NCBI RefSeq assembly: GCF_030272615.1
Contig: NC_081406.1
Coordinates: 109,131,283-109,195,282, forward strand
DNA: 64,000 nt
Reading direction: 5' to 3'
DNA from: Cryptomeria japonica
Taxonomy: Eukaryota; Streptophyta; Pinopsida; Cupressales; Cupressaceae
A program made the translations under genes and the position numbers. Below, piece after piece: positions 49,116 through 62,045 of this stretch (positions are counted from its first letter, which is position 1; every line of letters starts with the position of its first letter). A model generated the notes under the pieces. The model worked only from the letters and a program-made list of their open reading frames with translations, was not told where the DNA came from and searched no databases.

Positions 49116-52100
49116 CACAAATAAAATGGTTTTATTGTTAGGTAAAATTGGTACGAAATGAATAGTTTAGATGTTAGATTTCAATGCTTTATTCAAATTT
49201 AGGTTTTTTATGCTTTGTTTTACATTTTACCTTTCAATAAGGTGTTCCACCACCATTAGTATAGTTGTTTCTTGTCCAATAAATATTGCTAACTTGAATT
49301 GTTTTTATAGAATAGGTAATGTCTCAACAAAAGGTCAACCCGATGAAGTACAAGTTCAATAGCCACTTGTCTTTGACTAAGTTAAACTTGGTAGACAAAT
49401 AAATTATATACATTGATTTGAGACATGTGGATCTACAAGATTTCTTGACTTGAATGTCAAAGTAAGATGGGACGACCCCATAGGCTACATATTTGGTGTG
49501 TGACAGGTTGGTCCAATAGCTAGATTTTCTATCTCTTTATAATCTCTAAACCTAGTCATGGATTGTGTTGCAAATTAAAATTCAAATGAGATACTTGATT
49601 TTATGGTCCATGGGGAGATCATCCTAAATATTTCTCTTGATGTCATAGAATCAGTTTTCCATATTCAACAACATGACCACTATGCAATAGTAACAGTCGC
49701 TTATGGGAAAAAATATTAGGTGCAACTAAGAAGAGTTTAATGGCCTACATTAATGAACATTTTCTTGAGAAATGTAAGAAGCCTAATCAACTAGAGAAAA
49801 TGAAGATAATTCATAGAGCTTATCTTCATATAGATGCAATGAACTATGTCACCCTCCTCAACAGAGTAGCAAGTATACTAGACACAAAAAAATTCCTTCC
49901 ATGAATGATTTTTTTCATAAATAATATCTTTACAATAAAAGAGTATTGATTGGGGATGAATGATTAGTAATAATTTGGATGAGAAAATGTTAAGGGCTAA
50001 AAGAGACCGAAAGTTCTACATGACATCATATTTGGTGTATCTACTAGTTTTCAAGCCTCATATCCAAGTTTGAAGAAATTAAGATCTCTCACAAATCCTA
50101 ATATGAAGATATACAATCATTAACCACAACTAACATTGGAGAGGAGCAGAAAGAGTCATTATACATTTAATGATTTCTTTTTATTCACAATTAAAAAAAC
50201 ACTAGAGAGAGATTTTGAAACGAGGTTGTCGTCTAATGTTACAACATAAATTTAAAGATTTGGAAGTTATTTCATTCAATTCAAAACCTTCTCTTACATA
50301 CGAACTGTTGGTTGTACAATTCCTCCCAATAAGTTTTCTCGATATCCATGTGATTGGTTTATTATTTCAGAATTGTGTAGATAGATAGAAGATGTACACA
50401 AGGTAGTGGTGAGCAGACACAAATAATTCTTTTAGTCTCCTATGAGTAGGTGATTATTCTTGTCTCAAGATGAGAGATTTTAAGAATGTGGAGGTTGAAT
50501 TATTGATATTTTCTTTGATGCCATTACAAATAAAATGCAACAATTTTGGCCCCATAGGAACATTCAACACAATAATGGGATCTCACTTCAGACATTTTCT
50601 AGACATTGAAGATCATTAGCCTAATTGTATAGATAACCACGAAGTAAGGATAAGAGACTATAATAGGTTGGACCTTCATTCATTAGCTCAAGCTAAAAAT
50701 ATTTGGGTCTCTAATGAAATAAGGAGAAGGGATAGTGAAAATAGGTTGCATCTCATATATAATAAGAAGAGAATTTTTTATATTCCTATTCATATCATAG
50801 ATGATAATTTGATTGAATGTGAAGATATGAAATAAAGGGAATGACATGTTGTGCACTGGACCAATGAATGGATAAGTCGTCCATATTATATGTCACTTAT
50901 ACCACAAGTAGAAAGTAAGCCACAACAAGAATAGGCCAGCACTTCAAAAATCAAGAAGGATCCATCTTCATCTAGGAGGTAACCTCCCCTTAGGAACCCT
51001 ACAAATCATGCAAGACCTTACACGAAGAAAATTCCTTTGAAGGTACATAAAAAATGAATAATAATAAGGAAGCTTAGGAGGCTCCTTTCACCATTACCCT
51101 CCAAGCCAAAAAGAGAAAATAAGGTCCTTCTAATCCTATCATTGTCACTCCATCCTTAGTTCACCAAAGGAATAGGTCAGTAAGAGGGAAAGAGAAGACT
51201 AAAGAAACTCCTGAGGAAGACCCTATAGTTTACAAAAGGTTAAGAAGAGTACCTAGAGGACATCTACCATTGAGGATAATCAGGGATTGGTTTGAAGAAG
51301 GAGTAGAGTAAGAGAGACCTCAACTAAAATGGAGCAGAATGAGAATGAAATCTTCAACACTAGAGAAATCTCAAAAAACTTCTCAAACTTAGGAGGTAGC
51401 CCCTATTGTATGACCAACTTCATTAACCAAGAGGGGGGGTCTTTGAAATCATCTTCATTATATGTTCCTAAAATGAATACAATAGAACAACAACAACCCT
51501 AATACACTATTCATATTGAAACTAATACTAAGGAGGAAGCTAAGAATGGAAGTGTCCCAGAGACACATATCAAAGAAGAGCCATTAGTAGAAGAAGAACT
51601 TCTCCAAGAAAATGTACCAATAAAAAATATCCACAAGTTAATATGGGGATGGTGATAGCTGAAGCACGTGAGAGGCCTACTAATGCAATTAATGAAACAA
51701 AATTTCTTGATAAAGAGACTTAAGGATGCATTTCTCTCTATGCTTAGGGGAGACTTTGACAATGAAGATGATCAAATAAGGGTTGAGCCTCATCAAGTGG
51801 CAATAGATGAACACGTTAAGGAATTAATAAGAAATGATAATGAAGAAGAAGTTCCTTAGAGTCATTGGGTAGCACAAGAGATTCTGAAAGAGCAAGAGGA
51901 GCAACATAACAATATCAGCCAGCTATAGTGAATGAGAAAGAACAAGAATTCCCTCCATCACAAGATAAGGAGAATAATATGGAAGAAGAATCAAATATTA
52001 TTGATGAAGATTATCATGATGGCGATGAAAAAAATGAAGGGAACATTGAGGATAGAGAGGATCAAGAGGCTAAAGAGTAACCGAATACAAATAGAGATCA

Positions 52101-52686
52101 ACAACAACTTGAAGTCAGGAGTGCGGGTACTACCCCCATTTGGCTATCTAGGACATTTGAGTACAGATAAAGGCATATAAGGAGGTAGGTGAAGGATATT
52201 TCTATGTTGGAGAAATCATTCAAGACTCTCGAGCCCAAAAAATGAGCTTGCAAACTCTCAGTTGTTACTATTGATTCATCTGGACATCAAAAAGACCAAA
52301 TTGGAATGTCGCTTGTAAACAAGCTTGAAAGTGAAATGTGGATTGAGGACTACTAAATACATAAATTTGATTTAGGTGAAAAAAATAAAGAAGGTGAAAG
52401 GAATTCACTTCTACAATCTATCAATACTATCTTCTGGAGAATGGATAAGGAAGGTGAGACTAAAGAAGAGCTTCAAATATAGAACCTTGAAATGAAGAAA
52501 TACATCAATCTACTCTTGGGCCCAATTGATTTAGGTGCTACATCAACAAGCTTAAAATCTCCTTTGTCATATAAAATTGTGACTTCGAGTAGAGATTGCT
52601 TTAATCTAACATCACTCAATTGGAGGCAAGATACTGGGCAATTAGGTGAAGAGGTGATTAGACAAGTTTTGACTTCATACAATTCT

Positions 52687-53131
52687 TGTGAGATTTTGCC
52701 AAGATCAAGAGACAATGGAAAGCACAAATAAGAGATAACAAAATAGATGATAGGAATAAACTATATTCTATCAAGATGAAAAATATGATCAACTAGATCA
52801 TTACAAGATATTCAATGACTGCTCGTACAAACAAAGTAGATGAGCCTACTTATATAGGAAAGGCTAGGTATATGTGAGCACACAAACATGACATGTGGCT
52901 CAATAAGAAACAAGGGTAGGTAGGAGAAACAATAAAATATTCTACATGAGGTGGAATGTAACAACAAGATAAGATCAACACCATAAAAGGTGGAAATTCT
53001 CGTACACACACTATCCCAATGTGGCACAAACACCCAAGTGTCTCATACCCAAACTACTATGAAATGCATTTCCTAAGTAAACTTAAGTAAAGTGTAATAA
53101 TATCCATGATGAATAATTATTTACACCAACA
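52687..53131 (-). repeat. 3' LTR of the non-autonomous element
   Basis: Minus strand starts TGTTGGTG and ends AATCTCACA, with matching TGT/ACA ends. It is followed on the minus strand by target copy ATTCT read in reverse complement. Confidence 0.93.
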
Positions 53132-54692
53132 CCCCCCCTTAAGTGCAACTTAGGGGAATGCACTAAAGTCTACAATGCAACTAAGAAATGCAAGATGGGT
53201 CCCGACTAGGAGGCCATGTTAGGTACCCATGAACAATTGCAATCAATCTCCCATAAATAGAGAAAGAGAGAAAAAATCCAATCGGAAAAAACCCTCCCCC
53301 CAAAGAGAGATGAAGAAATCACACAATGCTCTCAATGATGAAAAGAAGAACAAAATATATCCCCTCCATAAGAGAGAAGAAGAGACCATGAAGCCCCCCT
53401 TCAATGTCGAATCTCCTGCAAGGATGATCCAATGATGATGACCAAAATACCTCCCCATAAGGAAGAAAGAGAGCCAATGTTGCACCAATAATGTCAACGT
53501 GTGACAAAACCGGGTACCAAGTCGATGATGATGAATCACTTGCTGCAACAAAAACAAGATCAGGCATGGAGATAACCTACTTTGAGCATCATCTAGATAC
53601 TCATAAATGGCAGAAATACTAGTATAATCCAAGTCTCATGGGAGCCATGCACAAATGTGTACAATCTAAGTCTCAACTGGAGCCATGCACCAAGTCTCAC
53701 AAGATATTCCTAACCTAAGTGTACAAGAGGATTACATCAAAATAGTCAACAATGACAAGATACAAAGAGGTGTGGCACTTTATGATATTGCGAGTACAAC
53801 ATTGCTCAAGCAAGAGCATACATCATGATAAAATATTCAAATGCGGAAATATGAAAATGATGCCACCAACAAAGAAGCCCTGTAGAATACTGCAGATGAA
53901 GATGCCTCTGAATAAGATTTCACCAAGAGATATAAATGAACAACTGACCCCCAATAAAAATATCATATTGGCACTTGCAAATAATGACAAAGTGGACTTC
54001 TAACTTCAATGATTACAATTTCTCAAAATGAGATATAAGAGACTTCAACAAATATTGCCAGTGATCTAAACTGAGATCCAAGCAAAATACAAGTACCAAA
54101 TAGGCCAAAAAATGACCAAATACTTAAAGTAAAATTTCTACTCAAAATAACTGTAAACAAATGTCATATTATAAAAGTAGACAAAAAATTATGCACTTTA
54201 AAAAAAAAACGACACCTAAAAAGGAGTCCATATGAGCCCAAACGAAGCCTCCAAAGTTGTAAAAATCGAGATTTACAATTTCAAAAAAACCTGTATCCTA
54301 AAATCAGAAAACTCATGTACAACTGTACAGATCATGAAATTATACCTCAAAACAAAAAAATTGCTCGAAAAAAAGGAGCATGGATGAGTGAGATATCGCT
54401 ATTTGAAAATTGCCTGTAAAATTATAATTTCTGGAAAATTTCTGCCACAACTTCAAACTTCAAATGTCTCTAGATTTGGCCTCTAAAGTCCGATTTGGAT
54501 GAAACAAAAGGAAAAACTGACTTTCTTGGACCTTCTCAATCCAACGGTGACCTCAGATTTGACCCATCAAGCTTCAATACTAACCTGCAATAGAAAGCTC
54601 CAAAATATACAACCTCAAATAGCATCAAATTTCTCTCAATCGACAAACCAATGACATTCTAATGGCTTTGATACCATGTGAGAGATGGACGA

Positions 54693-54704
54693 GCTCTGAT
54701 ACCA
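54693..54704 (-). promoter_or_regulatory. Primer-binding site for initiator tRNA-Met
   Basis: Minus strand TGGTATCAGAGC, directly next to the LTR. A second, slightly changed copy of the same junction lies 28 bp further inside (54665-54682). Confidence 0.9.
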
Positions 54705-55171
54705 CGTGAGATTTTGCCAAGATCAAGAGACAATGGAAAGCACAAATAAGAGAGAACAAAATAGATGATAGGAATAAACTGTATTCTATCAAGATGCAAA
54801 ATATGATCAATTGGATCATTACAAGATGTTCAATGATTGCCCATACAAACAAAGTAGATGAGCCTACTTATATAGACAAGGCTAGGTATATGTGAGCACA
54901 CAAACATGACATGTGTCTTAATAAGAAACAAGGGTAGGTAGGAAATAGGTGTGGGTAGGTAGGAGAAACAATAAAATATTCCACATGAGGTGGAATGTAA
55001 CAACAAGATAAGATCAACACCATAAAAGGTGGAAATTCTCCTACACACACTATCCCAATGTGGCACAAACACCCAAGTGTCTCATACCCAAACTACTATG
55101 AAATGAATTTACCTAAGTAAAATTAAGTAAAGTGTAATAATATCCATGATGAATAATTATTTACACCAACA
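54705..55171 (-). repeat. 5' LTR of the non-autonomous element
   Basis: It matches 52687-53131 nearly base for base. Its final CA has become CG on the minus strand. It carries an internal 22-bp duplication of a GGGTAGGTAGG-type unit near 54933-54962. Confidence 0.93.
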
Positions 55172-55900
55172 ATTCTCTTCAAAATCAATTAACAGTCCTC
55201 CATGGGATGCTACTAGGAGAGGGGAAAGAAGGTTTAAGTGTTGAAGATTTCATCCTTATGTGGGATTATTACCTTCCCATTCTTCATGTTGTCAAGAAGA
55301 CAAATGATAATTTGTTGATTGGAAAGGGTGTTATGGCTGAGGATATGGATAAGGGAACGATCCCCAAATAGATTAGGGGAATCAAGATGGTGATCAAAGA
55401 GTACAGGAAAGTCATGGAAAGGGTAATTGAACAAATAAATGCTACTAATACATTGTTATCTTGTATAGAAGAATTTATCGAGGGACTACCTTGTGTATTT
55501 CTAAATGACAAGCTTTAGATCAATACCGCCCAATCCATAGTGCAATAATTCAAAGACATGATGCATAAGGATTGCACTCCTCATATTATCATGCAAATGG
55601 TGTCCATGAAACGATACATTCAAATAATGTGGGACACAATTCTCTAGTTCAAGGGTAAGAGAAAGAAGCCAAATATTTTTGTGAAGAATTTGGTTATAAA
55701 ATTGAAATATAATAAGATGTCAAATGTTGAGGAGTTACATGGCTTGGTTAATGTCTTCCATCAAAAAATTTATAAAGGTTGTAGCTCATCTATGAAGAAA
55801 ATACACTTCAGCTTTTGAATAAGGTAAACATAGCAAAACAAAAGACAACCAATTGTAAAGATAATATTTTGTCTACAAACTCTAGCTAACTACAACTGCC

Positions 55901-57944
55901 ACATGGGCCAAATGAGCAGCATGAAGGGGCATTTTTCATAATATTTCATGTTTAGATCAATCCACACAACTTATAGTCAAATGTAGTAAAAAAAGGGGGA
56001 ATATTTTATCCACGTTTGAAAAAGAAACCCATAAAAAATGGAACCAATAATTAAGAGGGAGTCAAAATTGTTTGGTTGGACCCCTTTTCCTTCAATGTTT
56101 GCCACCCAAATTAGTCATTAACCTTTTGCACAAGTTTTAGAAAGTGTTAGCTTCAGTTTTAGAGTAGTTTTAAGTTGTTTACTTCCAATTTTAAGTAAAT
56201 TTTGACCCAAAATTTTGCCCAAAAACTATTATTTTGGGTTTACATATTGGGTGTTGTAAAATCTATATAAACCCTTCATTTAATTATCGAAAGAGTTATA
56301 TTATTAATATCAACAATATAGTGAAATGTTCATGCTTTTTTGGTGTGAAATTTTTTACCAAACTTGTGAAGTTTGAATGAATAAAGTTCAATTTTCAATA
56401 TTCCAACCTATGTTAATTGTTTAAATAGCTTTATTAAATGGTATTGTTGATCATTTGGTGATTTAATTGCAAAGGATAACTTGGGTAGATTGAATTTCAA
56501 ATAAATTATTAAGGATCACGTCTTGTATGTGTGCATGGCTATGACCATCATTGTTCAAATTTATTCCTTTGATGATTGCATGATGTTTACATGAATTGTG
56601 TTAATCTAATTTATGCTAATGTGATTTCTTTCGATTTATTCTAATCATCGCATGTGTTGAATAATCAAATAATCAACATTGTCCAATAGTTTAAATTTCA
56701 GCTTATTTTTCTTTATCTTTTGAAATCTTGTCTTTTGCAATTTATTTTGTATCCATGCATAGAATAGACTTGTTGTTGCTAAGTTGTTTATGCAGATCTA
56801 AATTAAAAAAGACCAAAAAAAAATTGTCATAATTGTTGAGAAGATCATGAAGAACCCTTGTATAGTTTCCATTCTAAAGCGTCAAAATACCAACAGTCAC
56901 CTTGAATACATTCACATTTGTTCCCACTGATCTACGTTGCATGACTAAGACCTAGCCTTCTATAACCTTGGGATGAGTTTCTTTACTTTTAAAGAGAGGA
57001 TATCCATCCTCGAATCTCTTTTTGTCACTCGTGTTAACACCCCAATGAATATATACAACATCAAATTTTTTTCTTCTAATTATCTATCTCTAAATTAACA
57101 ATTTAATGCTCCTTTTGTGGGGTTTTATTCCTTTGCGATGTAATGGTATAGTAAATTTCAAGCTAAGACACAATAAAATGTGATCTCTCCATCAAAGCTT
57201 CAATTTGAAACCCCCATTCCTTAGATCACATAAACAAACTAAAACACTAACCTTAATCTAATATCATGTATGATTCAATGGGAACCTCAACCTAAACAAA
57301 CTAAAACACTAACCGAGCAATCTAATATCCTGTATGATTCAATGAGAACCTCAACATAAGGCTAGATGTATGTGAACTAAGAAGACCTTAGAAAGATGAA
57401 ACAAAACATATAGAAAGTGCAAAATACTAATAACAACAAACGCCAAATTCAAGGATATGGAAAGACTAAAATGAAATGATTGCAAAATAAATAAAACTAC
57501 ATACAATATATATCCTTTATGTTTCAAAAACCAAAGAGGAAAAGGATAAGGCAAAATGCCAAAAAATAAGGGAATGACGTATACCAATAATCACTAAACT
57601 AAATTTATCCAAGAAAAGAAAATAAACCACCTACGTAAACCTAATATAAGATGCAATGATTAATTACACTAACAAATAATATATAAATTAATGAATGATC
57701 TATTTATAATTATATAATTTTTTGGCTGAATAGTGTGAGATTTGTAGGGGCACACTCAAGAAGTTAATACAAGATTAAATACAAAAAGTGTGGCCAAAAC
57801 TATGAAATCATAATACCTATCATGTCAAATTATCAAATTAAAATTCTAAATAAATTGTGGAGGTACTAAATCCTCAATATCCCTAGCTACTAGTTAGATT
57901 CTCAAAGCCAACTCTATATGCAATTAAGATCCTTGCAATTATAT
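55901..57944. other. 3' flank of the decayed frame; possible LTR-like sequence
   Basis: A purine tract (AAAAAAAGGGGGAA, about 55988-56001) follows the decayed frame and could be its polypurine tract. A TATA box (CTATATAAACCC) lies at about 56262-56273. No matching LTR partner was found. A tandem duplication of about 63 bp is at 57230-57292 and 57293-57356, sharing AAACAAACTAAAACACTAAC. The rest is AT-rich without a gene. Confidence 0.4.
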
Positions 57945-57959
57945 AGTGATGGTTAAGTT

Positions 57960-58243
57960 TTTTTTGTTTTTTTTTTAATCGGTAATTGGCCGAAGCCTGA
58001 ATAGCTTTTGATTGGAGCTATGAACCAGTGGGGACACAGTAGGGGGCCCCATCCCCATTACATATCTTTGAATTATTATTATTATTATGTTTGATTAGAT
58101 TGACCCCAAGACCTTCCCCATCCTATGGAAGGCCAAGAGTCACATCTTAGAATTCCACTTCAGATGTCTCTATTGGGAATTGAACTTGGGTCTCCACAGT
58201 GAGAACCCAGTGTTTTAACCAATTAAGCTCAACCCCTTGGACA
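57960..58243 (-). mobile_element. tRNA-derived SINE with exact 15-bp target duplication
   Basis: The 284-bp insert is flanked by identical AGTGATGGTTAAGTT at 57945-57959 and 58244-58258. On the minus strand it begins with a tRNA-like head: A-box-like GAGCTTAATTGG (about 58222-58233), then B box GTTCAATTC (about 58176-58184). It ends in a poly(A) tail, seen as the T-rich run at 57960-57977. It is not the same family as the SINE at 12304, which has a different head and tail. No coding capacity. Confidence 0.88.
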
Positions 58244-58258
58244 AGTGATGGTTAAGTT

Positions 58259-59827
58259 ATTAAACAATTAACATAAATCTATTTTACAAAATTTCTTATA
58301 AGCTATCTTGCTAATGATATATCTTTGTAGAAATTTTCAATATTATCGATCATTATATTTATAGTTAACTCTACCTCCACCTCAATGCCAATGCCATTAA
58401 ATATCATCAATAGACATTAAAAATAACCCAAAAAAAAAATTAAAAAAAAATTCATTCGAAAAACTTTATAACTCACGAACATACCACCTCATATACTACT
58501 TTTTTTTCCAAAATTATCTAAATAAACTTCAACTTATACAACCTTAAAATTTTATAATTATATAGTAATATATTCTTTAAGACATTTCAAGTTCTTTTTA
58601 AAAAAAAATATTGATGTAAATCTACCTATTGTATGATATTATTAAGTGCACTTGTCCTATTATAATAGTATAAACATTTTTTACTATTATTTTTTCACTA
58701 GTCTAAGATTTAGTCATTTTGTGATTATGGCATTTAGTAATTATTTGAGTACCATAAAGCATCAAGTGCATGCGGTCATATGTGGAATAGTTTTAAGGAA
58801 TATATCTAATTTTATATATTACTAAAATGTGGGTCTCACATGGTCTTCTATACATTTGAATGATGAAGAATTAAGTGCCAAGTCAAATCTCTTCATGGAA
58901 TTAACAAAAGTTGTCAAATGTAAAATGTCTTACCCTTAATCATGATATGGGTGGTTACAACAACTCCTTTGAATAATTTTCATAAATCAAAGTGTTAAAA
59001 TATTATAGAATTTTAAAATAGATAATTATAAATATAGTATATGGGTGTGAGAAGGAAATATTCACGAAAAGCATTAAATCTTCAACATAAAGTAAGAGAA
59101 AAAATTAAATAACTCTAGTTGTGATTTTAATTGTTTGAAAAAGAAATAATTATAAATGTATTATATAAGCTAAAAAAACAATCATGCAAGAGTATTAAAT
59201 AGAAAGTCTTAAACATAAAAATAAAAATTATAAAAATTTAAAAAAAAAGAGAATAAAAGTTAAATAATAAGTTATAATTCCATTGGTCGAGAGATGTTCT
59301 ATATTACCAATATTAGAATCTCACCCTTTGTCTAAGCCTCCAATCAATTAGAGGATTATTATCACCATTGCTATTAAGGTCCTATTAACAATGTTTTATG
59401 TCTCAATGTATTGTTAAGGAGAAATGGGCAAGGCTAACTAAGGAAGCTTATCATAACTAACAAGAGTTGTTAATCCAAATCAACAAGAATGCAACAAAGA
59501 TGAGTAATTACTAACATCTAGGGGAGAAGGCCACCTAGTGTTTTGTCGAATCAATGGAGGAAGTGACTAATGATTTAGGCTTTGAGAGAGACACCAATAA
59601 GTACAAATTGGACCACGTTTATAACCTCAACATGGCAACCTATTATACAATAACAATAATAACGATGAAAGAGGAACCCACATGTATAGTGATCCAATAA
59701 GCTATGAAGATGGGTCGCCTCTATAGTCACCTTCGTAAATTTCACTTAAATATGCATAAACATATTAGATACCACTAAAGATCTAGTATAAGTAGAAAAA
59801 TGTGTATCCATAAAATTAGGAGAAAAA
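58259..59827. other. AT-rich sequence without recognised gene
   Basis: Nothing coding is recognised. The last bases (TTAGGAGAAAAA) are purine-rich and lie directly before a TG that may start an LTR, so part of this stretch could be the 3' interior of a decayed element. Confidence 0.4.
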
Positions 59828-59915
59828 TGTAATAACCCACCATGTTTAACCCAACAAATTTGACCATTCTTTTTTTTTTTTTTAATTTAATTATTTGTGT
59901 TTGATTCAATCGCAT

Positions 59916-60085
59916 ACTCTGGGCATCCATCCATTTGGATTAGGCATTCATCCATCCGGGATGAGCATCTAACCATACGGGTTAGGCATCTGTCCATACA
60001 AGACATAAGATTTCATCTATCCAATACGAGATAGGCATCTACCCATATGGGGTAGGCATCTATCCAATCGAGATAGGAGGTGCTC
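59916..60085. repeat. Degenerate tandem repeat of about 24 bp
   Basis: Six or seven copies of TAGGCATCTATCCATACGGG-like units in a row, each with variable last bases. Confidence 0.8.
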
Positions 60086-61689
60086 TGGCTAGAGACTTAG
60101 ACTCGTCGGGACCATTCAGGTCCTGAGCCACTTACTAATTACTACACTCTTCTAACAAAAGTGCACCGAGGTCGCCATCCTTATGAGTAATTAAATAACA
60201 TAAAACAAGCTTGAATTCCACCTCGGAATTTGGCTTAAAGCCTCGGGAATTCAAGCGAATCCATACGGGATTCCTTCCGAGTATGCATTGAATTACTTTT
60301 CCCATTTTAATTATCTTTCAAATTAGGGTTCTACTCAATCCTTCCTTACCAAGCCTAAACCCCACCCACGAATGCCTGAGTACGGGGGACAACTCCGTCC
60401 CAAGATTGCCTACATACCTGCTTCGGCACGAGATCAAGGCGTAAAGTATGTAGTTCTATTTTCTACTCTATGGTTTGATGTAAATTGATTAGTGGGTACA
60501 CAACCCTTTCTAGGGTCAATGTCCCAGACAATTTCTCTGTGGTTGCTACCCACGGTGGTAGCACTTAAACAAAGGCTCAAGATGGCCTATTATTTGTGGC
60601 CTAAAACAACTACATCCTAACACCTATCATAAGCGTCACCCTTGACCAAATTTTCAATCACCAATATCTCTTCAAGATTAAATCAATTTCATAAAAGCAT
60701 TTTACTTAACCACCCTAAAGGGGGTTTACTATGGTTTAACTCAATGGATGTAAAATCATTTAAAGATTATCTTATTAGATTATCGATCCAAGGGGGATTA
60801 CCCTCCCCTTGGATTTTAACTTCCAAGTATCCCTTATTACTCCCCGATGATTTATAGGGACGATGCCACAGATGTCGTTGATGTAGCTTTATTAGGCGTT
60901 AAGTGCAGTAGTTCAATAGGACGGCATTACCCGTAAGCGTGACCCAGAGGCACTGTATATACCGAACGCTACTAGGTTTTGGTTTCCATCTTCCTTTATT
61001 TAGTTTTCTAACTAAGAGCTATGAAAACATCATACTTGAAAACAATTACTAATTGAACGTGTATAATTTAATAAATTGAAATAACTACCTGATGAATCAC
61101 GTAGAATAAAAACCATAACTAAATTATTTATTATTCAAAACTTGAAATATAACTTGCATAACAATGACCATTATGAAACTTGCATATTAATAATTAAACA
61201 TGTAACTTGTCATTAATAATTGCAAATAAGGTATGAGAAATTCGCATATGCAAGGTTAAACAATGTGTTGATTTCTACCAAAAGGATAATCACTTAAAAA
61301 GTCACTAGTCCCAAATATAGCAATTCGCTTAGACATTTGGTTCGAATCATATTAATATGAATTAATTGCTAAATGCCAATTAAGTGCCCTGATGGATCTT
61401 AAATAGATTGAATAATTCTAATTATAAAATTTGATATAATATAATTTACAATTATAGAATTTACTAAAGATAAATTAATTGTAAATTTACTAGACATAAC
61501 TTAGCTATGAATTTCCTACACAATGGTCTCAATTATTCATAAATTTTTCTAACTTCAATTTTATACTAAGGAAAGTAATAGCAATTCCTAAATTGCAATT
61601 TATTATATATAAAAAAAAAACTAATTAATAGACAATTTTTTTTTTTTTTCTTAATTTTCAAAAAAAAAACTAAAAATAACAACAAAGGT

Positions 61690-61915
61690 GAATTTTGTTT
61701 AATGGGAGTGGGGAGTGGGGACCCACGGGTCCCATCACCCCTGCGGTCCTGCAGGTGCAGGTCCGCAGAGGTGAGGGGACACCATGGGTCCCTCCACTCC
61801 CCTTGTGGCCACTACCGTGACAGTGACCGCAAGGGTAGTGGAGGGTACCACTACCCCCCCCCCCCCCCCCCCCCCCCCCCTCGGCGGTTACCTTAGCCGC
61901 CTTCCCTACACGAAG
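61690..61915. other. GC-rich block with hairpins and a 27-base C run
   Basis: A sharp GC-rich island in AT-rich DNA. TGCGGTCCTGCA pairs with TGCAGGTCCGCA (one mismatch), and CCACTACC pairs with GGTAGTGG. An uninterrupted C run covers 61854-61880. Both strands give open frames of Gly, Pro or Ser codons, which are artefacts of the composition. Confidence 0.85.
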
Positions 61916-62009
61916 TCCCAAATGCATTCAGAATAAATTCTGAAGACCACAATTTATATTAAAATCACTTTGAACATTTACTATATTCATTATTGTTGAA
62001 TTAAATTTA

Positions 62010-62040
<31 letters not shown>

Positions 62041-62045
<5 letters not shown>

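Larger units (their letters stand above)
52687..55171 (-). mobile_element. Complete non-autonomous LTR retrotransposon (2485 bp)
   Basis: All structural signals are present in minus orientation. LTRs are 52687-53131 (445 bp) and 54705-55171 (467 bp). The primer-binding site TGGTATCAGAGC (plus 54693-54704) matches initiator tRNA-Met and abuts the 5' LTR. A G-rich polypurine tract (minus AAGGGGGGG) abuts the 3' LTR at 53132. The target duplication ATTCT is at 52682-52686 and 55172-55176. The 1.57-kb interior has no coding frame of note, so it must depend on enzymes from another element. The LTRs differ at about 19 positions plus one 22-bp tandem duplication in the 5' LTR, so it is younger than the element at 42-48 kb. 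Confidence 0.95.
49319..55900 (+). pseudogene. Long decayed plus-strand reading frame, interrupted by an LTR element
   Basis: About 4.1 kb of protein-like sequence remains once the insertion at 52687-55176 is set aside. Recognisable stretches include VRWDDPIGYIFGV, FMVHGEIILNISLDVIESVF (about 49600-49660), MAYINEHFLEKCKKPNQLEK, an acidic Glu/Asp/Asn-rich middle (51.7-52.1 kb) and LSVEDFILMWDYYLPILHVV (about 55230-55290). Many in-frame stops are TAG, TAA or TGA; at least three frameshifts occur (near 49710, 51720 and 51920). The frame resumes exactly after the inserted element and one target copy. No RT, integrase, protease or transposase motif is seen. I do not recognise the family; it may be the accessory ORF of a large non-autonomous retroelement. 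Confidence 0.5.
59828..62000 (+). repeat. Possible LTR beginning TGTAATAACCC
   Basis: TGTAATAACCCACC at 59828 directly follows a purine tract, the arrangement expected at the start of a 3' LTR. A TATA-like TGTATATACC lies near 60954. No end or partner LTR was found, so the extent is uncertain. Composition is richer in GC than the surroundings. Open frames inside it are short and unsupported. Confidence 0.35.

Noticed and set aside
53243-53632. 129-codon hydrophobic minus-strand frame inside the non-autonomous element
   Set aside because: It has no retroelement motif, and overlapping frames of similar length exist; composition explains it.
61670-61927. Gly-rich minus and Pro/Ser-rich plus frames
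   Set aside because: Both come from the C run and GC-rich block.
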